From assembly GCA_015486905.1 (NCBI GenBank), contig WFQV01000475.1, positions 1-5,073 on the forward strand: DNA of 5,073 nucleotides, given 5' to 3'. Each line of letters begins with the position of its first letter. The first letter of the stretch is position 1. The DNA comes from Melioribacteraceae bacterium. Its GTDB lineage: Bacteria; Bacteroidota; Ignavibacteria; Ignavibacteriales; Melioribacteraceae. The notes below the pieces were generated by a model. That model was not told the origin of the DNA. It worked only from the letters and a program-made list of their open reading frames with translations, and ran no database searches. Positions 1 through 5,073 of the stretch are shown one piece after another. The position numbers and the translations under genes are program-made.

Positions 1-4
1 GTCC

Positions 5-46
5 TGTCCCGCCTGTTCCGCCAACGGCGGGAACAACGGCGGGACA
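5..46. repeat. GC-rich nested palindromic repeat
   Basis: An outer 9-bp arm TGTCCCGCC (5-13) is perfectly complementary to GGCGGGACA (38-46). Inside it, TGTTCCGCC (14-22) pairs with GGCGGGAACA (26-35) with one bulged G, leaving an AAC loop. AC at 36-37 is unpaired. The same bases also read as near-direct repeats: TGTCCCGCC/TGTTCCGCC on the left, and AACGGCGGGA twice with a 12-bp period on the right (23 and 35). The element is far richer in GC than its surroundings and lies outside any gene. It could be a dispersed REP-like repeat or the terminator hairpin of a gene off the left edge, though no T-tract follows it on the plus strand. Confidence 0.7.
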
Positions 47-235
47 AATGACAAATCACTTGGAAACGAGTAATAGTGATGTGTAACGAGAAGAATTAAT
101 AACGAGAGCCGTTCTCAATAAAATTTCTTACCTCTTACTTCTCGCGTCTGGCGATGAACGATTAATGAATACTCGAATAACAAGTGACAATCGCTGTTTA
201 CTATTCTCTGAAATTTGCTCTCTTATTTTTAATTG
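47..235. other. Non-coding stretch left of the tRNA gene
   Basis: No convincing reading frame was found on either strand. The stretch contains scattered short repeats: AAACGAG at 64-70 and TAACGAG at 84-90 and 100-106. CGAGAAG at 87-93 is inverted as CTTCTCG at 138-144. On the minus strand this is the region just downstream of the tRNA. It shows no strong hairpin plus T-tract terminator. Confidence 0.5.
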
Positions 236-322
236 CGGAGAGGGAGGGATTCGAACCCCCGGTACCCTCGCAGGTACAACGGTTTTCAAGACCGCCGCAT
301 TCAACCACTCTGCCACCTCTCC
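236..322 (-). tRNA. tRNA-Ser (anticodon UGA)
   Basis: The minus strand folds as a class II tRNA of 87 nt that decodes UCA and related serine codons. The acceptor arm GGAGAGG (322-316) pairs with CCTCTCC (243-237), with G at 236 as discriminator. The anticodon arm is GCGGT-CTTGAAA-ACCGT with TGA opposite 286-288. A long variable arm (GTACC pairing with GGTAC), diagnostic of the Ser/Leu/Tyr class, is followed by a T arm with the TTCGAAT loop. The discriminator G and the D-arm sequence fit serine. The bases after the discriminator read CAA, so CCA is not encoded and must be added enzymatically. A TAATAA box about 13 nt upstream of the 5' end (minus strand) may be the -10 element, but no good -35 accompanies it. 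Confidence 0.97.
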
Positions 323-387
323 TCTTGAGTGAACATTATTAAAAATTAGGAGCGAAATAATAAGAATTTTCTTTAACTTTTGCTAAA

Positions 388-393
388 TACAAT
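388..393 (+). promoter_or_regulatory. Possible -10 box for the amylase gene
   Basis: TACAAT lies about 35 bp before the ATG at 428, in a very AT-rich gap (323-427) shared with the divergent tRNA-Ser gene. No convincing -35 hexamer stands 16-18 bp upstream, so this is only a weak candidate. The gap must carry promoters for both directions, since the tRNA and the amylase gene are divergent. Confidence 0.25.
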
Positions 394-427
394 TTAAAAA
401 TTAGTGCTAAATAAAAAGCGGTATAAA

Positions 428-2254
428 ATGAAAAGAATATTAACGGTTTTTATTATCGGTTTTGTTGCTTTTAATTCAAATTCGGCTCAAAGAAAAATTC
501 CCCGCGTCCCGCAGTGGGCAAAATGTGCAGTATGGTACCAAATATTCCCCGAAAGATTTTTTAACGGCGATAAATCAAATGACCCTATGCCTATTGACTT
601 AAAAGGCTCCTGGCCTCACTTCGTTCCCAATGGATGGCAGATTACGCCGTGGACGTCCGACTGGTACAAACTGCAACCGTGGGAAAAGAATGACGGAAAA
701 GGATTTTACTGGAATGCCGGTACTCGACGTTACGGCGGCGATTTGAAAGGTGTTATTGAAAAACTCGATTACTTAAAAGATTTGGGAATAAACGCAATTT
801 ATTTAAATCCCGTTTTCGAATCTCCTTCCCTCCACAAGTACGATGCTTCAATGTACCGGCACATCGATAATAATTTCGGACCAAATCCGGAACTTGACAA
901 GAAGATTTGGGCGAAAGAAAATCCCGAAGACGAAGCAACATGGCGGTGGACATCAGCCGATTCACTTTTTCTAAAACTCATACGCAAAGCTCACAAAAGA
1001 AATATTAAAGTGATTATTGACGGCGTGTTTAATCACGTAGGAACAACATTCTGGGCATTTCAAGATTTAATTAAAAACCAACAAGCATCCAAATACAAAG
1101 ATTGGTTCATAGTTAAAAGTTTCGACAATCCGAAAACTCCGGAGAACGAATTTGACTATCACGGCTGGTACGGAGTTAAGGATTTGCCGGAATTTAGAGA
1201 AGACCGAAACGGATTAGTGAAACCGGTTGCGAACCACATTCACAAAATAGTTAAAAGATGGATGGACCCAAACGGCGACGGAAATCCTTCCGATGGAATA
1301 GACGGCTGGCGGCTCGACGTTGCGGACATGGTCAGCCACAAATTCTGGAAGAAATTTCGGAAGTGGGTTAAAGAAATAAATCCCAACGCTTACATTACGG
1401 GGGAAGTTTGGTGGGAGGATTGGCAACACAACAAAATGTTTAACGCTTCCCCATGGCTGCAAGGCGACGAATTCGACGCGGTAATGAATTACCGCTTTGC
1501 ACGCGCCGTTAAGAGGTTTGTATCGGATGTTAAACTTGGAATTAAACCGAGCGGATTTATGGACTCATTAAAAAATCAGTACCGCGATTACAATAAAGAA
1601 AATCTTTACGCCTTAATGAATTTAATGGACAGTCACGATACCGAAAGGCTTGCTTCGATGATTGTTAATCCCGACATTTGGTACGACCACAATGCAATTC
1701 CAAGACCCGGCAATAACTGGAATGTTAGGAAGCCCAATAAACTTGAGCGTGCAAAGCAGAGACTAATGGTAGCTATTCAGATGACACTCCCCGGTGCACC
1801 GATGATTTACTATGGTGACGAAGCGGGAATGTGGGGCGGAGATGACCCCGACGACCGTAAACCGATGGTGTGGTCGGAATTTAAGTACGAAAGCGAAACC
1901 CATCACCCGTTCGGTAAAAAACGCCCTAATGATTCGGTTGAATTCGATTCGTCATTGTTCAATTGGTACAAAAAAATTATTGCGATTCGAAAAGGGAACA
2001 AGGCTCTTAGCTTGGGCGATATTAAATTTAAAATAATTGACAACGACAAAAAAATACTTGCGTACGAAAGAAATTTTGAAAACGAAACTCTTTGGGTGGT
2101 AATAAATAATAATCACAATGCAAATAGAATAGCGCTTAAAGTCTTGGGAATTAAGGCGTATATGTTGGATTTAATTAACAACAAAAAATACAATACTGAG
2201 AGCAAGATTTTTTTAAAACCTTACGGAATAGCTGTTCTCAAAGAGATGAAGTAA
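428..2254 (+). CDS. Exported GH13 alpha-amylase family glycoside hydrolase (neopullulanase/cyclomaltodextrinase-like)
   Basis: A retaining alpha-glucan hydrolase that should cut alpha-1,4 bonds in starch, maltodextrin or related glucans, probably outside the cytoplasmic membrane. The 608-residue product (ATG at 428) begins with a signal peptide: KR, then a hydrophobic core, with likely cleavage near SNS-A-Q (residues 19-21). There is no lipobox Cys. The GH13 barrel follows: VWYQIFPERF (35-44), YGGDL (102-106), region I D198/N202/H203, region II GWRLD with nucleophile D297, region III ITGEV with acid/base E326, region IV DSHD with H403 and D404. The catalytic triad is intact. A calcium-type loop rich in D, N and G (280-292) precedes region II. 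A short beta-domain ends the protein (about 520-608). The CBM34-like N-domain usual in neopullulanases is absent. Region V reads DLPEF (252-256), not MPKLN, so subfamily and exact substrate are uncertain. An in-frame GTG at 404 would add eight residues before the signal peptide and is less likely. No strong Shine-Dalgarno is seen. Confidence 0.95.
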   Translation: MKRILTVFIIGFVAFNSNSAQRKIPRVPQWAKCAVWYQIFPERFFNGDKSNDPMPIDLKGSWPHFVPNGWQITPWTSDWYKLQPWEKNDGKGFYWNAGTRRYGGDLKGVIEKLDYLKDLGINAIYLNPVFESPSLHKYDASMYRHIDNNFGPNPELDKKIWAKENPEDEATWRWTSADSLFLKLIRKAHKRNIKVIIDGVFNHVGTTFWAFQDLIKNQQASKYKDWFIVKSFDNPKTPENEFDYHGWYGVKDLPEFREDRNGLVKPVANHIHKIVKRWMDPNGDGNPSDGIDGWRLDVADMVSHKFWKKFRKWVKEINPNAYITGEVWWEDWQHNKMFNASPWLQGDEFDAVMNYRFARAVKRFVSDVKLGIKPSGFMDSLKNQYRDYNKENLYALMNLMDSHDTERLASMIVNPDIWYDHNAIPRPGNNWNVRKPNKLERAKQRLMVAIQMTLPGAPMIYYGDEAGMWGGDDPDDRKPMVWSEFKYESETHHPFGKKRPNDSVEFDSSLFNWYKKIIAIRKGNKALSLGDIKFKIIDNDKKILAYERNFENETLWVVINNNHNANRIALKVLGIKAYMLDLINNKKYNTESKIFLKPYGIAVLKEMK

Positions 2255-2277
2255 TTTTTCGTGTTGCCGAAAAAATT
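2253..2277. terminator. Possible bidirectional terminator hairpin between convergent genes
   Basis: TTTTTCG (2255-2261) and CGAAAAA (2268-2274) form a 7-bp stem around the 6-nt loop TGTTGC. Each strand therefore has an A-tract before and a T-tract after a short CG core, the usual shape of a shared terminator. It sits exactly where the amylase gene (stop at 2252-2254) meets the minus-strand operon (last stop at 2276-2278). Only two stem pairs are G-C, so the hairpin is weak. Confidence 0.4.
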
Positions 2278-2434
2278 AAAACAAAGCGTAAATGAACGGC
2301 GCTATTGCCGAGCCTTGCGTTAAGATAATCAGTCCTCCGAGAAGGATTAAAAAAATGATTATCGGCATCAGCCACCATTTTTTCCTTACTTTAAGAAAAG
2401 ACCACAACTCGGATAGTATTGAAATCTTGCTCAT
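2276..2434 (-). CDS. DUF5989/SxtK-like small single-span membrane protein
   Basis: A 52-residue protein and the last gene of the operon. It starts MSKISILSELWSFLKV, followed by a basic-aromatic RKKWW (17-21), then a hydrophobic segment LMPIIIFLILLGGLIILT (22-39), and ends SAIAPFIYALF. The pattern of a short amphipathic N-terminus, a KKWW basic edge, one helix with an inner GG, and a terminal APFIY is what I recall of DUF5989, the family of SxtK of saxitoxin clusters. Genes of this family commonly follow a carbamoyltransferase and an SxtJ gene, as here. The basic residues before the helix predict N-inside, C-outside topology. The function is unknown; a role as membrane anchor or partner of the carbamoyltransferase/SxtJ pair is inference. 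It starts 67 bp after the SxtJ stop. GGA lies about 8 nt upstream of the ATG as a modest ribosome site. Its end is 21 bp from the convergent amylase gene. Confidence 0.85.
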   Translation of the reverse strand: MSKISILSELWSFLKVRKKWWLMPIIIFLILLGGLIILTQGSAIAPFIYALF

Positions 2435-2456
2435 TTATTTTCCATTATTTTTATTT

Positions 2457-2464
2457 CAAAGATA
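2457..2464 (-). promoter_or_regulatory. Possible Bacteroidota-type -7 box before the DUF5989 gene
   Basis: Read on the minus strand, TATCTTTG fits the Bacteroidota sigma -7 consensus TAnnTTTG exactly and lies about 22 nt upstream of the ATG at 2434. No TTTG is visible at the expected -33 distance. Just upstream (2466-2478) is a short interrupted palindrome, AAACC-TTT-GGTTT. Together these could give the last gene its own transcript, but an 8-bp match in AT-rich DNA may be chance. Confidence 0.25.
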
Positions 2465-2501
2465 AAAACCTTTGGTTTAAGAAAGAAGTTCGGTACAAGA
2501 T

Positions 2502-2915
2502 TTAAAACTGTCTTTCGGTAAATTCTTTTTTGTACTCTTCCCTTTTTCTGTAATGCCAATATGACTTTGCATCGGGATTAAATTTTTCATCTAAAAATTT
2601 TTTGCCGGCTATCTGTGCAATTAAAGCCATTGGCGTAATGACCAAATAAAACAACAATGAAAGAATTAAGCGTGTGCTGAACATTCCCAATAAAATTGCA
2701 AGAGCCATCCATGGCTTTTGTAATGGCTTGAGCAGTTTTGGAGTAAAGAACCCTGCGGCAATCAACAAAATTCCTATCGCGAGGAAATAGACGGACGAGC
2801 CTCTGCCGAAAAAGAAAAGCGCCGCACCGATTAGCGCAGATACTCCTCCGACACTCAAGCCGAATTTTTTCAACTCTTTTTTACTGCTGTCAATATTTCT
2901 AATTTCTTCAATCAT
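2502..2915 (-). CDS. SxtJ-like small membrane protein
   Basis: A 137-residue integral membrane protein resembling SxtJ, the partner encoded beside the carbamoyltransferase SxtI in saxitoxin clusters and in many unrelated operons. A charged N-terminus (MIEEIRNIDSSKKELKKFG) leads into hydrophobic segments at about 18-37 and 42-57, then a longer one at about 68-104 that probably makes two helices around R82 and P95. The C-terminal tail has DEKFNPDAKSYW (109-120) followed by a highly charged, likely cytoplasmic stretch. The PW at 68-69, TP at 94-95 and SYW at 118-120 look like the conserved points of the family. Its function is unknown; scaffolding the carbamoyltransferase at the membrane is inference. 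The ATG at 2915 is chosen because it follows the carbamoyltransferase stop by 25 bp and gives the usual short family length. GGAGG at 2935-2939 is too far from it (19 nt), so GAGAGAAAG nearer the start may serve instead. Confidence 0.85.
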   Translation of the reverse strand: MIEEIRNIDSSKKELKKFGLSVGGVSALIGAALFFFGRGSSVYFLAIGILLIAAGFFTPKLLKPLQKPWMALAILLGMFSTRLILSLLFYLVITPMALIAQIAGKKFLDEKFNPDAKSYWHYRKREEYKKEFTERQF

Positions 2916-2940
2916 TTTTGAACTTTCTCTCAATCCTCCG

Positions 2941-4758
2941 CTAATCCAACGCAAAAATTTTCCGCCAGTCAACATCTTCTTCCAAAGGGCGCTGGTCCTT
3001 TTTGTCGAGCAGAAAAGGTCCCAACACAAGGTAATCCATTTCCGTTCGCATAAAACATTTGTAAGCGTCTTCGGGCGTGCAAACAATCGGTTCGCCGCGC
3101 ACGTTGAAAGAAGTATTAACCAAAACCGCACTGCCGTGTTTCTTCTCGAATGTCGAAAGCAATTTGTGGTAAAGCGGATTTGCCTCCTTATTAACAGTCT
3201 GAATCCTCGCTGTGTAATCTACGTGTGTTACTGCGGGAATGTCCGAGCGGGGAACGTTTAACTTTTCAATGCCGAAAAGTTTTTGTGATTGCTCGTTCAT
3301 TTTAATTTGTCGTTCACGTTTTATTTCCGCTACCAAAAGCATGTAAGGGCTGGGGCGGTCTAACTCGAAGTAATCCGAAACCTTTTCTTCAAGTACCGAA
3401 GGAGCAAAGGGACGGAAGCTCTCGCGGAATTTTATTTTCAAATTCATTTTGGATTGCATCTTTGGCGAGCGGGCGTCTCCCAAAATAGAGCGGTTGCCTA
3501 AAGCTCTCGGCCCGAATTCCATTCTTCCCTGAAACCAGCCGATTACATTCTCCCCTGCAATTAAATCTGCCGTAACATCCGTCAATTGCTCTTCGCTTAG
3601 TTTTTTGTATTCAATTTCATTTTCATCGAGAAATTTTTTGATTTCATCTTCGGTGAATTCAGGTCCCAAGTAAGAACCTTTTTGGAAATCGTTCTTTCCG
3701 TCCGCTTCCCTTTTGTTGCCAAAATATTGATGCCATGCAAAGAGTGCGGCACCGAGGGCGCCGCCTGCATCACCCGCAGCAGGTTGAATCCAGATATCGT
3801 CAAAAATTCCTTCCCTTAAAATTTTGCCGTTCGCTACACAGTTTAGAGCAACACCCCCCGCTAAACACAAATATTTCTTGCCTGTTTCTTTCTTAACGAA
3901 GCGTGACATTCTGAGCATTATTTCTTCGGTTACCTCCTGAACGGAACGCGCCAAGTCCATTTCTTTTTGAGTCAACTTCGATTCGGGTTTACGCGGCGGA
4001 CCGCCGAATAACTCGTTAAACTTTTTGCCTGTCATTGTAAGTCCGGCAACGTAATTAAAATATTCCATGTTTAACTTAAACGAACCATCTTCCTTCAAAT
4101 CAATTAACTTGTCAATAATAACATCTACGTATTTCGGTTCGCCGTAAGGAGCTAAGCCCATTACCTTGTATTCGCCGGAATTTACTTTAAAGCCTGTGTA
4201 GTATGTAAATGCCGAATAGAGCAACCCCAACGAATGGGGGAATTTAATGTCACCTAAAATTTCAATTCTGTTGTTTTCACCAATCCCGAAACTTGAAGTG
4301 GTCCACTCACCGACACCGTCGGCAGTAAGTATTGCCGCCTCTTTGAAGGGTGAGGGAAAAAATGCAGAAGCAGCGTGAGATTCGTGATGCTCGGTAAAAA
4401 TTACCTTCCCTTCATAGTTTAATTCTTTCTTAATTACTTCTTTAATCCAGAGTTTCTGCTTTATCCACAAAGGCATTGCTTTAACAAATGATTTTATTCC
4501 CCTCGGCGCGTAAGCCAAATAGGATTCCAAAATTCTTTCGAATTTGAGAAACGGCTTGTCGTAGAAAGCTACAAGTTCCAAATCTTCCGCTGAAATTTTA
4601 GCGTACTGCAAACAATATTTAGCAGCATTTCCCGGAAAACTGGAGTCGTGCTTTTTACGTGAAAATCTTTCCTCCTGTGCTGCGGAAATTATCTCACCAT
4701 CCTTTACCAAACAGGCGGCACTATCGTGATAATAAGCCGAAATTCCTAAAATGTACAA
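2941..4758 (-). CDS. TobZ/NodU/SxtI-family O-carbamoyltransferase
   Basis: A cytoplasmic enzyme expected to use carbamoyl phosphate and ATP to make carbamoyl-adenylate, then pass the carbamoyl group to a hydroxyl. With the TTG start at 4758 it has 605 residues, the usual family size. The N-terminal Kae1-like (ASKHA) domain begins YILGISAYYHDSAA with the conserved H11. It carries HHESH (metal ligands H124 and H128), TADGVG (D147), SGEYKVMGLAPYG (194-206), LAGGVALNC (299-307) and AAGDAGGALG (D330). By comparison with TobZ, two His and two Asp hold the iron. The C-terminal YrdC-like domain (about 390-590) carries GRMEFGPRALGNRS (411-424), FRPFAP, NTSFN (548-552) and GEPIVCTPEDA. All motifs are intact. 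No ATG fits the family N-terminus; TTG at 4758 aligns with the usual Met, while an upstream TTG at 4797 would add 13 unsupported residues. It heads an operon with SxtJ- and DUF5989-like genes. The acceptor is unknown; a surface glycan or glycolipid is a guess. Confidence 0.95.
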   Translation of the reverse strand: MYILGISAYYHDSAACLVKDGEIISAAQEERFSRKKHDSSFPGNAAKYCLQYAKISAEDLELVAFYDKPFLKFERILESYLAYAPRGIKSFVKAMPLWIKQKLWIKEVIKKELNYEGKVIFTEHHESHAASAFFPSPFKEAAILTADGVGEWTTSSFGIGENNRIEILGDIKFPHSLGLLYSAFTYYTGFKVNSGEYKVMGLAPYGEPKYVDVIIDKLIDLKEDGSFKLNMEYFNYVAGLTMTGKKFNELFGGPPRKPESKLTQKEMDLARSVQEVTEEIMLRMSRFVKKETGKKYLCLAGGVALNCVANGKILREGIFDDIWIQPAAGDAGGALGAALFAWHQYFGNKREADGKNDFQKGSYLGPEFTEDEIKKFLDENEIEYKKLSEEQLTDVTADLIAGENVIGWFQGRMEFGPRALGNRSILGDARSPKMQSKMNLKIKFRESFRPFAPSVLEEKVSDYFELDRPSPYMLLVAEIKRERQIKMNEQSQKLFGIEKLNVPRSDIPAVTHVDYTARIQTVNKEANPLYHKLLSTFEKKHGSAVLVNTSFNVRGEPIVCTPEDAYKCFMRTEMDYLVLGPFLLDKKDQRPLEEDVDWRKIFALD

Positions 4759-4768
4759 AGCCTTTTGA

Positions 4769-4797
4769 TGTTTAATTAGTAAAAATAAGAATGTCAA
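4769..4797 (-). promoter_or_regulatory. Candidate promoter directly before the carbamoyltransferase gene
   Basis: On the minus strand a perfect TTGACA (4797-4792) is followed, after exactly 17 bp, by TAAACA (4774-4769), a poor -10. Initiation would fall near 4762, giving an almost leaderless message at the TTG start at 4758. Rival boxes further upstream, TTGACA at 4905-4900 with TAATAT or TATAAT at 4874-4866, match consensus better but stand 25-28 bp apart, too far for one promoter. Confidence 0.25.
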
Positions 4798-4946
4798 AAT
4801 ATGTTAAAGGAGATTAAAATTCAAAAATTTTGAGTGCAGCAATCACAAAGTACAGAGAATAGGAAATTATATTATCCTCAATCAAATCTTTGTTTTTTTT
4901 GTCAAAATATTTTAAACTTTTGTAATAATTGAAATTGTGAAATTGG

Positions 4947-4964
4947 TTGCCGGCTTTGCCGCGC
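4947..4964. repeat. GC-rich islet with short direct repeat and hairpin
   Basis: TTGCCGGC is followed directly by TTTGCCGCGC, a near-duplication. CGGC-TTT-GCCG (4951-4961) can form a tight 4-bp hairpin. It stands out from the AT-rich surroundings and resembles in base composition the palindrome at the left end of the window, though the two do not share a longer sequence. No T-tract follows, so it is not a clear terminator. Confidence 0.35.
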
Positions 4965-5005
4965 TAAGGATTGTTGGATGAATGGATGGTTGGATATTAG
5001 ATAAC

Positions 5006-5043
5006 AATTATGAATGATGAATTATGAATGATGAATTATAAAT
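5006..5043. repeat. 14-bp tandem repeat (about 2.7 copies)
   Basis: The unit AATTATGAATGATG occurs at 5006-5019 and again, identical, at 5020-5033. A partial, changed copy AATTATAAAT follows at 5034-5043. It is preceded by a related GGATGAATGGATGGTTGGAT stretch (4976-4995). This is a low-complexity, ATGA-rich array in intergenic DNA, of the kind that can change copy number by slippage. Confidence 0.8.
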
Positions 5044-5060
5044 AAAAAGTTGGGAGAAGT

Positions 5061-5073
5061 ATGAATAGCTATC
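5061..5073 (+). CDS. Possible 5' end of a gene running off the window
   Basis: An ATG at 5061 follows GGGAG (5052-5056) with a 4-nt gap, a better ribosome site than any other gene here has. The frame opens after an in-frame TAA at 5043-5045. Only MNSY can be read before the window ends, so the product cannot be identified. It would be divergent from the carbamoyltransferase operon. The short evidence and the neighbouring ATGA-rich repeat make chance quite possible. Confidence 0.35.

Larger units (their letters stand above)
4759..5060. other. Non-coding region upstream of the carbamoyltransferase operon
   Basis: No supportable gene lies here. From left to right the region holds TTGACA at 4792-4797 (minus), the palindrome TCAAAA-A-TTTTGA at 4821-4833, and TATAAT/TAATAT-like boxes at 4866-4874 (minus). 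Beyond these are an 8-T run at 4893-4900, a second minus-strand TTGACA at 4900-4905, a GC-rich islet at 4947-4964 and a tandem repeat at 5006-5043. The promoter of the operon must lie here or further right. Confidence 0.6.

Noticed and set aside
128..316. Minus-strand frame of 62 codons
   Set aside because: It runs through nearly the whole tRNA-Ser gene and encodes nothing recognisable.
236..322. tRNA-Ser as an integration (att) site for a mobile element
   Set aside because: No second copy of the tRNA 3' end, no integrase and no transposase are in the window.
753..1462. Minus-strand frames inside the amylase gene (753-965, 799-987, 1214-1462)
   Set aside because: They lie antisense to a well-conserved GH13 gene with intact motifs and have no own family features.
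1812..2036. Plus-strand frame of 74 codons within the amylase gene
   Set aside because: It overlaps conserved amylase sequence (YYGDEAGM onward) in another frame and has no recognisable content.
2916..3131. A 72-residue N-terminal extension of the SxtJ-like frame, inside the carbamoyltransferase gene
   Set aside because: It overlaps the conserved end of the carbamoyltransferase in another frame, shows no membrane-protein character, and would make the protein far longer than its family. The ATG at 2915 is the sensible start.
3597..3803. Minus-strand frame of 68 codons within the carbamoyltransferase gene
   Set aside because: It is an out-of-frame shadow of conserved carbamoyltransferase sequence.
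2276..4758. A saxitoxin biosynthesis cluster
   Set aside because: Only the sxtI/J/K-like trio is present; no polyketide-like, amidinotransferase or other toxin genes are seen, and the trio occurs widely outside toxin clusters.
4801..4833. Small plus-strand frame starting at the ATG at 4801
   Set aside because: It stops after ten codons, is low in complexity, and lies in the leader of a minus-strand operon.
5006..5043. A CRISPR array
   Set aside because: The 14-bp units are directly abutting, with no unique spacers and no cas genes nearby.

Overview
This AT-rich window holds one tRNA gene, four complete protein genes, and possibly the first codons of a fifth at the right edge. Organism: the combination of AT-rich sequence, weak Shine-Dalgarno signals, no encoded tRNA CCA end, and an amylase of the type common in the Bacteroidota/Ignavibacteriota/Chlorobi group suggests a Gram-negative bacterium of that superphylum. 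This placement is inference from style and remembered family resemblance; no phylogenetic marker is present.

Layout, left to right. Positions 1-235 are non-coding and begin with a GC-rich nested palindrome (5-46). A tRNA-Ser(UGA) lies on the minus strand at 236-322. An exported GH13 alpha-amylase-family enzyme is on the plus strand at 428-2254. Converging on it from the right is a three-gene minus-strand operon. In transcription order it holds a TobZ/NodU-type O-carbamoyltransferase (4758-2941), an SxtJ-like small membrane protein (2915-2502) and a 52-residue DUF5989/SxtK-like single-span membrane protein (2434-2276). The amylase and the last operon gene end 21 bp apart, with a small A/T-flanked hairpin between them. 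Positions 4759-5060 are non-coding. They hold AT-rich promoter-like boxes, a GC-rich islet and a 14-bp tandem repeat. A possible gene start (ATG at 5061) runs off the edge.

How the genes work together. The amylase should cut alpha-glucans outside the cytoplasmic membrane and need not be linked to the operon, since it is on the opposite strand. The operon matches the gene set sxtI-sxtJ-sxtK known from saxitoxin clusters, but nothing else of toxin biosynthesis is present. The soluble enzyme carries every motif expected for carbamoyl transfer from carbamoyl phosphate through carbamoyl-adenylate. The two small membrane proteins plausibly hold it at the inner membrane, where the acceptor could be a lipid-linked or surface-polysaccharide sugar. 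That acceptor and the membrane-complex idea are inference. The trio is the most interesting part of the window, because the roles of its two small partners are, as far as I know, not established.
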